Shown here: positions 1 through 8,823 of the stretch, in pieces
How positions within the stretch are numbered: the first letter of the stretch is position 1
Layout: every line of letters begins with the position of its first letter
Source: Comamonadaceae bacterium
Lineage (GTDB): Bacteria; Pseudomonadota; Gammaproteobacteria; Burkholderiales; Burkholderiaceae_C
Direction of reading: 5' to 3'
DNA: 42,910 nucleotides
NCBI GenBank assembly: GCA_947450895.1
Contig: CANFWT010000016.1
Coordinates: forward strand, 1-42,910
The notes under the pieces: generated by a model
Database searches by the model: none
What the model was told of the DNA's origin: nothing
The model's input: only the letters and a program-made list of their open reading frames with translations
Program-made: the position numbers and the translations under genes

Positions 1-288
1 ATCAAGTGGGGCCTGATTTACGGCGTGATCTTGTGCAACGCCCGCGCCATGGGCGAGTTTGGTGCGGTGTCGGTGGTCTCGGGCCATATTCGCGGCCAGA
101 CCAACACCATGCCGCTGCACGTGGAGATTTTGTACAACGAATACCAGTCGGTGGCCGCTTTTGCGGTGGCCTCGCTGCTGGCGCTGCTGGCGCTGGTCAC
201 GCTGGCGATCAAGTCGTTTGTCGAGTGGCAGTTTGAGCGCCTGGAAAAAGCCGCCGCAAACCTCCCGCCCGAGCGCCCGACACCTTAA
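1..288 (+). CDS. cysW: Sulfate/thiosulfate ABC transporter permease, C-terminal part (CysW)
   Basis: The frame is open from the first base of the window and ends in TAA at 286-288, leaving the last 95 residues of a permease normally close to 290 long. Residues [15 protein letters not shown] are the cytoplasmic EAA-type loop of the CysT/CysW family, which docks onto the ATPase. A hydrophobic segment ([19 protein letters not shown]) forms the last membrane helix, followed by a short charged tail. In this family CysT and CysW form the inner-membrane channel for sulfate or thiosulfate delivered by a periplasmic binding protein. The cysA gene starts 17 bases downstream, which favours CysW over CysT, as cysW usually directly precedes cysA. 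The upstream part lies outside the window. Confidence 0.9.
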   Translation: MKWGLIYGVILCNARAMGEFGAVSVVSGHIRGQTNTMPLHVEILYNEYQSVAAFAVASLLALLALVTLAIKSFVEWQFERLEKAAANLPPERPTP

Positions 289-305
289 TTTTTTCGAGAA
301 TTCCC

Positions 306-1406
306 ATGAGCATTGCAATCCGCGAAGTCAGCAAAGACTTTGGCACCTTCAAAGCCCTGCGCGACGTGAACCTGGACATCGCCTCGGGCGAATTGGTCGC
401 GCTGCTTGGCCCCTCGGGCTGCGGCAAAACCACGCTGCTGCGCATCATCGCCGGACTGGAAACGGCCGACCGGGGCCATATTTTGTTCAGCGGCGAAGAC
501 ACCACGGATGTGAACGTGCGCGAGCGCAACGTGGGCTTTGTGTTCCAGCACTACGCGCTGTTTCGCCACATGACGGTGTTTGACAACGTGGCTTTTGGCC
601 TGCGCATGAAGCCGCGTGCCGCGCGTCCTACCGAGGCGGTGATCAAAGAAAAAGTGCACGCACTCTTGAACTTGGTGCAGCTCGATTGGCTTGCCGACCG
701 TTACCCGGCGCAGCTCTCGGGTGGCCAGCGCCAGCGCATCGCCCTGGCCCGCGCCTTGGCGGTGGAGCCCAAGGTGCTGCTGCTCGACGAGCCCTTTGGC
801 GCGCTGGACGCCAAGGTGCGCAAAGAGCTGCGCCGCTGGCTGCGCCGCCTGCATGACGACTTGCACGTCACCAGCATCTTCGTCACCCACGACCAAGAAG
901 AAGCGCTGGAAGTGGCCGACCGCGTGGTGCTGATGAACAGCGGCAAAGTCGAGCAAGTGGGCACGCCGCAAGACGTGTGGGACCATCCGGCCAGTCCCTT
1001 TGTTTACGGCTTTTTGGGCGACGTCAACCTGTTCCATGGCCGCGCGCATGAGGGCGAAATGCAGCTGGGGGAAGGCCCTGGCGGCCTGCGCCTGGCCAGC
1101 CCGGAGCACAGCGCCGCGCAAGACGCCAAGGCCTTTGCCTACGTGCGCCCGCATGATTTGGAGGTGCGGCGCTACCAGGCAGGCGACGCCACGCATGCCC
1201 AAAGCGGCATCGCCGCCAAGCTGTTGCGCGCCATTGTGGTGGGGCCCACCGCGCGCTTGGAACTCGCGCCGCTCGAAGGCGCGGCCAGTGGCAGCGCCGA
1301 CATTGTGGAGGCCCACATCTCCGCGCAGCAATTTCGCGAGATGGACTTCAAAGAAGGCGAGACCCTGGTCCTTACGCCACGCAAGGCGCGGGTGTTTGTG
1401 GCTTGA
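306..1406 (+). CDS. cysA: Sulfate/thiosulfate ABC transporter ATP-binding protein CysA
   Basis: This 366-residue ATPase would power sulfate or thiosulfate import through CysTW. The Walker A motif GPSGCGKTT is at residues 35-43, the ABC signature LSGGQ at 137-141, Walker B LLLDEP near 157-162, and the H-loop VTHD follows. The C-terminal third is the TOBE-like regulatory region typical of CysA, with the characteristic [11 protein letters not shown] and YVRPHDLEV segments. Length matches the family. It sits 17 bases after cysW and is probably the last gene of that operon, since the next gene is on the other strand. Family identity is firm; choice between sulfate and thiosulfate cannot be made from this sequence. 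Confidence 0.95.
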   Translation: MSIAIREVSKDFGTFKALRDVNLDIASGELVALLGPSGCGKTTLLRIIAGLETADRGHILFSGEDTTDVNVRERNVGFVFQHYALFRHMTVFDNVAFGLRMKPRAARPTEAVIKEKVHALLNLVQLDWLADRYPAQLSGGQRQRIALARALAVEPKVLLLDEPFGALDAKVRKELRRWLRRLHDDLHVTSIFVTHDQEEALEVADRVVLMNSGKVEQVGTPQDVWDHPASPFVYGFLGDVNLFHGRAHEGEMQLGEGPGGLRLASPEHSAAQDAKAFAYVRPHDLEVRRYQAGDATHAQSGIAAKLLRAIVVGPTARLELAPLEGAASGSADIVEAHISAQQFREMDFKEGETLVLTPRKARVFVA

Positions 1407-1462
1407 GCGGGGGCAGCCTCTCGCGCCGCGTACCCAGCCTCGCAAGCGCCACCCCGGCGGCG

Positions 1463-2716
1463 TCAGGTGCCGGCACGCTCCAGCATGGCGTGCAGCAGCA
1501 CATTGCAGCCGGCGGCAATGTGTTCTGGCTTGGCGTCTTCAATCTCGTTGTGGCTGATGCCGTCTTTGCAGGGGATGAAGATCATGCCACTGGGCGCTAA
1601 CCGGGACATATAGACCGCATCGTGTCCGGCGCCTGAGACCACCGGCATATTGGAGTAGCCCAGCGTGGCCGCCGCGCGCGCCACGGCAGCGGTGCAGTCT
1701 GGGTGAAAGTCGAGCGCCGAGTAGCTGGAGACCACCTCCAGCTTCACGTCCAGCCCGGTCTCAAAGGCCTTGCGTGCGGCAAAGGCCTTGATGTCGTCGG
1801 CCATTTGGTCCACCAGCGCGTCGGTGGCGTTGCGCAGGTCAATGCTGAACTTCACCCGCCCGGGAATCACATTGCGGCTGTTGGGGTGCACATGCACCAT
1901 GCCCACCGTTCCCCGGCCGTGCGGCGCGCAGCGCAATGCGGCGGCCACCACCTCTTGCATGATGTGCGTGGCCACCTGCAAGGCGTCGCGGCGCAACGCC
2001 ATAGGCGTGGGGCCGGCGTGGGCTTCCATGCCGGTCACGGTGCAGTCAAACCAGCGAATGCCCAGCACGCCTTGCACTACGCCAATGGTGATGTCGTTGT
2101 CCTCCAACACCGGGCCCTGTTCGATGTGCGTCTCAAAATACGCGCCAATCGGGTGGTCCCCAGGCTCTTGCTCACCGATGTAGCCGATGCGTGCGAGTTC
2201 TTCCTTGACCGACACGCCCGTGGTGTCGGTGGCCGCATACGCGTGCTCCAGCGTGAAGGCCTTGGCGAACACGCCTGAGCCCATCATCAGCGGCACGAAG
2301 CGCGAACCTTCTTCGTTGGTCCAGAAGGCCACTTCGATCGGTGCCTCGGTCTCAATCCCCAGGTCGTTCAGGGTGCGCACCACTTCAATGCCCGCCAGCA
2401 CGCCGTAATTGCCGTCGAACTTGCCACCCGTGGGCTGGGTGTCGATGTGGCTGCCGGTCATGATGGGCGGCAAGCTGTTGTTGCGCCCGGCGCGGCGCAT
2501 GAAGCCGTTGCCTATTTTGTCGATGGTCACCGTCATACCGGCCTCGCGCGCCCAGCGGGTGACCAGGTCGCGGCCTTGTTTGTCCAGGTCGGTCAAGGTG
2601 AGGCGGCAGACCCCGCCTTTGGGGGTGGCACCGATTTGGGCGAGTTCCATGAGGGAGGCCCATAGGCGGTCGCTGTTGACGCGGATTTGGGAGATGTCTA
2701 CTGTTGTAGCGGTCAT
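1463..2716 (-). CDS. M20-family N-carbamoyl amino acid / beta-ureidopropionate amidohydrolase
   Basis: This 417-residue protein belongs to the zinc-dependent amidase/carbamoylase branch of peptidase family M20 (HyuC, allantoate amidohydrolase, beta-ureidopropionase). Metal-ligand motifs are visible: GSHIDTQPTGGKFDG (His and Asp ligands), WTNEEGSRF (Glu), and a C-terminal ISHNE histidine. The GMEAHAGPTPM segment belongs to the lid/dimerisation domain. Such enzymes release CO2 and ammonia from N-carbamoyl compounds. The next minus-strand gene upstream (3239-4681) is a hydantoinase/dihydropyrimidinase, so the pair would carry out the last two steps of reductive uracil/thymine breakdown (N-carbamoyl-beta-alanine to beta-alanine) or hydantoin hydrolysis. 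The ATG at 2714-2716 has a GAGGAAAC ribosome site just upstream. No dihydropyrimidine dehydrogenase is in the window. Allantoate amidohydrolase is an alternative. Confidence 0.85.
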   Translation of the reverse strand: MTATTVDISQIRVNSDRLWASLMELAQIGATPKGGVCRLTLTDLDKQGRDLVTRWAREAGMTVTIDKIGNGFMRRAGRNNSLPPIMTGSHIDTQPTGGKFDGNYGVLAGIEVVRTLNDLGIETEAPIEVAFWTNEEGSRFVPLMMGSGVFAKAFTLEHAYAATDTTGVSVKEELARIGYIGEQEPGDHPIGAYFETHIEQGPVLEDNDITIGVVQGVLGIRWFDCTVTGMEAHAGPTPMALRRDALQVATHIMQEVVAAALRCAPHGRGTVGMVHVHPNSRNVIPGRVKFSIDLRNATDALVDQMADDIKAFAARKAFETGLDVKLEVVSSYSALDFHPDCTAAVARAAATLGYSNMPVVSGAGHDAVYMSRLAPSGMIFIPCKDGISHNEIEDAKPEHIAAGCNVLLHAMLERAGT

Positions 2717-3238
2717 TTTTGTTTCCTCAAAGGTGGTGGATTACGTGGCAAGCCGGGTCTCGGCCCGGCAGCCGAGTTACTTTCTTTTGCTTCGCCAAAA
2801 GAAAGTAACCAAAGAAAAGGCGAGCCACAGGCCGTGCCCCTGCGGGGTTCCCTGCGCTGCTCGCGGGCGGCGGGGTCGGTCGCAAACTCGCTGCGCTCAA
2901 ACATGCGCCCGCCCTGATCCGCCCCCCGCTGCGCTGCTCAGCACGGCCTGAATGGCGTGGGGAGCCAACTCCCTCTCTATTGCTCGCTTGCTGGCGCAAG
3001 CATCGGGCCGACAAAGACAGGGCCCCAAATGCAGCAGCCCGCTCGCTGCACAGGGCGCGCATCGGGTGCGCGCCCCCGCCCGAAACGGTCTGTGCAAACC
3101 CACACCAAGCACCGAGCCGTAGAAGCCCAGCCGGGGCGAAAGCACCAAATTGGCTGTTAAAGCCCCCCTTACCCCCGCCGGGGGTAAGGGGTTGGGGGAT
3201 GGGGGCAAACCACCGACGAATCTCGAAAAAAATAAACA
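2717..3238. repeat. Repeat-derived intergenic island between the carbamoylase and hydantoinase genes
   Basis: These 522 bases hold no convincing gene. A perfect 14-bp hairpin (2776-2789 pairing with 2796-2809, loop CTTCGC) lies near the carbamoylase end. A second palindrome of C and G runs (3165-3176 with 3180-3191) lies near the hydantoinase end. The stretch between is GC-rich and low in complexity. Minus-strand frames here read like peptides I recall as spurious annotations in many Comamonadaceae genomes, for example FFGYFLLAKQKKVT over the first hairpin. I read it as a composite of dispersed intergenic repeats. The hairpins could act as transcription attenuators or mRNA-stability elements between two genes of one pathway. 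Confidence 0.6.
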
Positions 3239-4750
<1,512 letters not shown>

Positions 4751-4844
4751 CTACGCGCATCGCATTGCCAGGGGTGGGTGCTGGGTCCGTCGGCCACCGG
4801 GGAGGCGATGGCGCACAGGTGGCTTCCTGTGCCAATGCTTTGGC

Positions 4845-5978
4845 TCAGGCTGAAAACGCAAACCGCTTTTCGGCGAACAGCCCCAGGCAGGCATCGACCA
4901 CCGCTGCGTCGTACAGCGTTTCGCGGCCTCGCGCAATTTCGGCAAGCGCCACCTCCAGCCCCAAGGCCGCCCGGTACGGCCGGTGCGATGAAATTGCTTC
5001 GACCGTATCGGCCACCGCCAAGACGCGCGACTCCAGCAAAATTTGATCACTCTTGAGCCCTAGCGGGTAGCCCGAGCCGTCGAGCCGCTCATGGTGCTGG
5101 TGCACCATGCTGGCAATCGGCCAGGGGAATTGGATGTCTTTGAGAATCTCAAAACCCGCCTGCGCATGGGTCCGGATGAGCATGATTTCAATTTCCGAGA
5201 GCTTGCCGGGCTTAACAAGAATGTCCACCGGGATGCTGATTTTCCCCAGATCATGAATGCCCGCGGCGAGTTCTATGCCGTGGCTCGTGTCGGGCGGCAG
5301 ATGCATCGCCTGCGCGATGGCAACGGCGAGTTGCCCGACGCGGCGTTGGTGGCCTGCGGTGTAGGGGTCGCGCATTTCCACCGTATCGGCGATGGCTTTG
5401 ATGCACTCTTCCAGGCCGCGGCGCAGCATCTCGGTTTGGCGGAGCTGGGCGGCCAGGGCGTCCGTGCGTTGCTGCTCGGTCAGGTCGGTGGCTACCAGCC
5501 CGAACGCGTCGGGCAGCGGGGGCAGCTTGAGCGTGGTCACCGACAGGTGCACCGGCACCGCACTGCCATCGCTTGCCAGCAGTGCGAGCTGCTGGCGGCG
5601 GTTGCCGGCCGCGCTGGCGCTCAGCAGGGTGTGCCACACCGCTTGGCTGGCGGGTGCAATCCAATCCCAGATTTTGCTGCCGATAACCTTTTCCAGCGGC
5701 GACTTGAGCATGGCTGCGAAGTGCCGGTTGGAGTACAAAATCAGGCCTGCGGCCGTCACCGTCAGCGCACCTTCGCTCATTTCCTCAATCAGCGTGCGGT
5801 AGACATCGGAGCCTTGGAGTGTCAAAAGCCGCTCTCCTTGCGCGCCTGCCACGACCAGCGCGTCCGCTTCGCCCGCCCCGATGGAGCGCAGCGTTTCTTC
5901 GGCCTGGTCCAGGCGTTCGCGCAGCTGGGCATTGAGCGCGAGGAGGCTAATTTCGGTAATGGGCAGCTTGGCCGTCAC
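4845..5978 (-). CDS. PAS domain - HD-GYP protein (predicted c-di-GMP phosphodiesterase), third gene of the kai operon
   Basis: The 377-residue protein has three parts. Residues 1-60 are a short helical N-terminus containing [10 protein letters not shown] and [10 protein letters not shown], a preamble I recall in sensor proteins encoded beside kaiBC. A PAS domain covers about 60-170. An HD-GYP domain covers about 190-377. The HD pair is H242-D243 in HDLGK. The signature [11 protein letters not shown] at 295-305 matches the HHExxDGxGYP consensus, and H210 in TAGHQRRV is also present. All of this predicts an active cyclic-di-GMP hydrolase in the cytoplasm; no membrane segment is seen. It starts with GTG at 5976-5978, overlapping the kaiB stop by GTGA, so translation is probably coupled. 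KaiBC neighbours are more often histidine kinases, which makes this output domain unusual. Confidence 0.9.
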   Translation of the reverse strand: MTAKLPITEISLLALNAQLRERLDQAEETLRSIGAGEADALVVAGAQGERLLTLQGSDVYRTLIEEMSEGALTVTAAGLILYSNRHFAAMLKSPLEKVIGSKIWDWIAPASQAVWHTLLSASAAGNRRQQLALLASDGSAVPVHLSVTTLKLPPLPDAFGLVATDLTEQQRTDALAAQLRQTEMLRRGLEECIKAIADTVEMRDPYTAGHQRRVGQLAVAIAQAMHLPPDTSHGIELAAGIHDLGKISIPVDILVKPGKLSEIEIMLIRTHAQAGFEILKDIQFPWPIASMVHQHHERLDGSGYPLGLKSDQILLESRVLAVADTVEAISSHRPYRAALGLEVALAEIARGRETLYDAAVVDACLGLFAEKRFAFSA

Positions 5979-6295
5979 GGCGTTCTTTGGATATCGAGTC
6001 CCACCAGCACCCGCTCGGTGTCCGAGAGGTCGCCAATGATGCGGCGCAGCGGCTCGGGCAATTTGCGGATCAAGGTCGGTACCGCAATGATCTGCTCGCC
6101 CTGCGCCAGCTTGGGCTGCTGGTACAGGTCAATGACCTCCAGCGCATAACGCCCCTTCAAGTGTTCTTCGCAGATCAGGTTGATGTTGGCGATGGCGCGC
6201 AGTGAATTGGGTGTCTGACCGGCTACATAAAGTCGCAGAACGTAGCGCTGGGGCAGCGCGTTGGCCATAGCCGCCCTGCCGGAACTGGCCTTCAT
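5975..6295 (-). CDS. kaiB: KaiB-family protein
   Basis: This is a 106-residue thioredoxin-like-fold protein. It matches cyanobacterial KaiB closely over [25 protein letters not shown], and [19 protein letters not shown] followed by a GLDI-type end. In cyanobacteria KaiB binds the phosphorylated KaiC hexamer and resets the oscillator. In bacteria without KaiA, KaiBC pairs are linked to hourglass-type timing or stress responses. The ATG overlaps the kaiC stop (ATGA at 6292-6295) and the gene overlaps the downstream HD-GYP gene by four bases. A second ATG at 6268 (MANALPQ) would give a 97-residue protein nearer the usual N-terminus; I kept the first because of the overlap. Confidence 0.93.
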   Translation of the reverse strand: MKASSGRAAMANALPQRYVLRLYVAGQTPNSLRAIANINLICEEHLKGRYALEVIDLYQQPKLAQGEQIIAVPTLIRKLPEPLRRIIGDLSDTERVLVGLDIQRTP

Positions 6296-8061
6296 GCGGG
6301 TCGCCTTGTGCGGGATTTTTGGTCCGCTTGACGGATTTGCCCCATGGCTATACGCCCCTGTACCAATTGCAACTCCTCCGCCTTTTCAGCTCCAATGACT
6401 TTTTGGGACGCAATGTCCTGCACAGCAAATTCGGCACGCAACACGGCTATCTGCGCTTCGAGGGTGGTGCGTTTGCGCTCCAGCTCAATACGACGCAGTT
6501 CGATCTCGCGGGCCCGGACGACCTGTGCTGCCTTTTCTTGCGCCTCCTGCGTGAGTCGCGCCGAGCCCGTCAGCACACCCGCCGCACCGACATACACGTC
6601 ACGCAGCTCTACACCGTGGTCGGTCAGTAAAAACTCCCGTACCTGGTTGGAGTGCGCCATGCCGCGCGATTTCAGGATGTGCAGGCCGCGGTTGCGCTCG
6701 CCGCCCGACTCAAAGTCGCGCAGCAGCAGCCAAGTGTCAATCAGCGAGGAAATCCCCACTTCGCTGTGTTCCAGCGGCGTGCCACCTTTGGTCAGGCTGG
6801 TGAACATGCTGGTGATTTGCTGCGTCTTCAAAAAGTCGACCAGCAACATCATCATGGCCTTGACCTGGATTTCGTTGACGCCATTGATAAAGCTGTTCAT
6901 TGGGTCCACCACCACCAGCTGGGGCTTGAAGGTGTTGACCGCTTTGTGCATTTTGTTCAGGTGCATCTCCAGGCCCACCAAGGTGGGGCGACTGGCCTGG
7001 AATTGGAGCAAGCCCTTTTTGACCCAGGGTTGCAGGTCAATGCCGATCGAGCGCATATTGCGCATGATCTGGCAGGGCGACTCTTCAAAAGAAAAGTACA
7101 GCGCACGCTCGCCACGGCGGCACGCCGCATCGCAAAAATGGGCGGCCAGACTGGTTTTGCCGGTACCCGCCGTGCCTGAAACCAAGACGCTGCTGCCCCG
7201 GTAAAAACCGGCGGTGTGGCCCAGCATCGCGTCCAGGCGCTGGATGCCTGTCGATACCCGTTCGCTGGAAACTGCGTGGAGCAGGCTGATCGAGGTAATC
7301 GGCAGCACGGAAATGCCGTCTTCATCGATCAGGAAGGGGTACTCGTTGGTGCCGTGGACCGAGCCACGGTATTTGATGATGCGCAAACGCCGCGATGACG
7401 TCTGCTCACTCACACGGTGGTCAAGCACAATGACGCAGTCTGAAACATATTCTTCCAGGCCCTGGCGCGTGAGCGTTTTTTCGCCACTTTCGCCAGTAAT
7501 GATGGCGGTGACGCCCTTCTCCTTGAGCCAGTGAAACAGGCGGCGCAGCTCGGCACGCAAAATGAAGGGGTTGGGCAAACCCGCAAACAGCGACTCGACG
7601 GTGTCGAGTACCACGCGTTTGGCCCCGATGGCGTCAATGGCAAGGCCCAGGCGAATGAACAAGCCTTCCAGATCGTATCCGCCGCTGGCTACGGTGTCGC
7701 TGCGTTCCAGGTAAACAAAGTCCAACAGCAGCTTTTTACGATTAACCAGGTCGTTCAAGTCAAAGCCCATGGAGGCGACGTTTTGTGACAGGTCTTGGGC
7801 GGTTTCTTCAAACGCCATGAACACACCCGGCTCGTTGAACTCGGTGGCGCCGCGCACCAAAAACTCCATCGCCATCACCGTCTTGCCACAACCGGCACCA
7901 CCGCAAATCAGTGTGGGGCGGCCTTTGGGTAAGCCGCCGCCGGTGATCTCGTCCAGGCCCTGGATGCCCGTCGGTGATTTGGGCAATTGCGGCCGGGGCT
8001 GCGTCGGCCGTAGGCCCTTGGATCGGGGTATCGTGGATCGCTTTGCCGCCTTAGCGGCCAA
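6292..8061 (-). CDS. kaiC: KaiC-family double RecA ATPase/autokinase
   Basis: Numbered from TTG 8059-8061 it has 589 residues, against about 520 in Synechococcus KaiC. The CI domain has Walker A GGAGCGKT (54-61) and the catalytic Glu pair in FEE (85-86). CII has GTAGTGKT (296-303) and FEE (326-327). The CII phosphosite region reads [11 protein letters not shown]: serines 438 and 439 stand where Synechococcus has S431/T432, and S433 where it has T426, so an autokinase site is plausible but serine-only. Residues about 506-582 form a charged, heptad-like coiled-coil extension. No kaiA is nearby. The start is uncertain: the frame is open to GTG 8115 (ATG at 8106), but that lies deep inside the preceding gene, whereas TTG 8061 has GGAG seven bases upstream and overlaps the upstream stop by 11 bases. 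Confidence 0.93.
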   Translation of the reverse strand: MAAKAAKRSTIPRSKGLRPTQPRPQLPKSPTGIQGLDEITGGGLPKGRPTLICGGAGCGKTVMAMEFLVRGATEFNEPGVFMAFEETAQDLSQNVASMGFDLNDLVNRKKLLLDFVYLERSDTVASGGYDLEGLFIRLGLAIDAIGAKRVVLDTVESLFAGLPNPFILRAELRRLFHWLKEKGVTAIITGESGEKTLTRQGLEEYVSDCVIVLDHRVSEQTSSRRLRIIKYRGSVHGTNEYPFLIDEDGISVLPITSISLLHAVSSERVSTGIQRLDAMLGHTAGFYRGSSVLVSGTAGTGKTSLAAHFCDAACRRGERALYFSFEESPCQIMRNMRSIGIDLQPWVKKGLLQFQASRPTLVGLEMHLNKMHKAVNTFKPQLVVVDPMNSFINGVNEIQVKAMMMLLVDFLKTQQITSMFTSLTKGGTPLEHSEVGISSLIDTWLLLRDFESGGERNRGLHILKSRGMAHSNQVREFLLTDHGVELRDVYVGAAGVLTGSARLTQEAQEKAAQVVRAREIELRRIELERKRTTLEAQIAVLRAEFAVQDIASQKVIGAEKAEELQLVQGRIAMGQIRQADQKSRTRRPA

Positions 8062-8449
8062 GGTAAAGCTCCACGATGAGCCCACTGCCGATGGCCACCA
8101 ACACATAGTCTCCACCGGTTTGCACCCAATGGTGGCCGCGGGGCGGCGGGGGCAGGCCGTGGCCCCGCCAATCGTCCACTACATACACCCGCCTGCGAAA
8201 TTCGGCAGGCATATGCTCGCCACGGTGAAAGGCGTGGTCGGGGCCGGCGCCACGCGCATCATCTTGGCGGCGCTCGTCCCTGTCCTGGCGCCGATTGTCC
8301 TGGTGGCCAGGCTTTTTGAACTGCGCGTGGTCACAATTTCCTTTGCCGCAGTCCTTGTCATTGCCGCGACCGGGCTGGGACCACACGCCAGTCTGGCCCA
8401 GGCATACCGCGCCTGCCAGTAGGAGTTGAAAAAGCGGGGTAGTTTTCAT
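8051..8449 (-). CDS. RcnB/CigR-like secreted protein
   Basis: This 132-residue protein begins with a signal peptide (MKTTPLFQLLLAGAVCLG...). A mature region rich in His, Asp and Arg follows. The C-terminal domain reads RVYVVDDWRGHGLPPPPRG, then HHWVQTGGDYVLVAIGSGLI. That is the conserved core of the RcnB family (periplasmic, linked to nickel/cobalt homeostasis in E. coli) and of the related CigR family (inner-membrane anti-virulence protein in Salmonella). I cannot decide between them; the basic/acidic His-rich linker would fit metal binding. AAAGGA lies about seven bases before the ATG at 8447-8449. Its stop overlaps the proposed kaiC start, so it is probably the first gene of the kai operon. 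Confidence 0.75.
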   Translation of the reverse strand: MKTTPLFQLLLAGAVCLGQTGVWSQPGRGNDKDCGKGNCDHAQFKKPGHQDNRRQDRDERRQDDARGAGPDHAFHRGEHMPAEFRRRVYVVDDWRGHGLPPPPRGHHWVQTGGDYVLVAIGSGLIVELYLGR

Positions 8450-8823
8450 AACAATCCTTTGGATTCGAGGTCAAAACACCGTGCCCGTGCTCGGAAAGAC
8501 CCTGCTGGTGGCTCCGGTTTGACGCTTTGCCACCCGGTCCAGAAACCCAACAAGCCATCCCACCCGGCGCAAAGTAGCGCGCCAAGCAAGGATGACACCC
8601 ATCCTAGGCATGCGCTGCAGCTGGCGCGTGCGTTAGCGCACGAAAGCAGGGCTTTTATGTTTCTACTGCGGCAACTACCGCAGTTCCTCCCCGTTCAAGG
8701 CGCGCCTTTGGGCGGGCTGAGCGCTCCATGCGCTGCATCAATGCGCGAAGCGCGCGCGTGTGTGCCAATGGTGCAGGTCTTCCGCAAGGGAGGCAATTGC
8801 AGGTCTACCAACCGAGATTCACC
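8450..8823. other. Hairpin-rich divergent spacer between the kai operon and phaC
   Basis: No gene is supported in these 374 bases, which must hold the promoters of both the minus-strand kai cluster and plus-strand phaC. Short perfect stems follow one another on the phaC side: 8589-8594/8600-8605, 8627-8632/8637-8642, 8643-8647/8651-8655 and 8665-8671/8678-8684, then a 12-base palindrome at 8697-8708. None is followed by a T run. I see no promoter pair that I would defend. The phaC frame stays open back to 8728 without a good ribosome site. Confidence 0.5.

Noticed and set aside
285..1445. Long minus-strand frame opposite cysA (386 codons)
   Set aside because: It lies entirely opposite a motif-complete ATPase gene; long antisense frames are expected at this GC content.
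8062..8115. Extension of KaiC to GTG 8115 or ATG 8106
   Set aside because: It would lie deep inside the RcnB/CigR-like gene, has no clear ribosome site and adds residues unlike KaiC; TTG 8061 has GGAG at good spacing.
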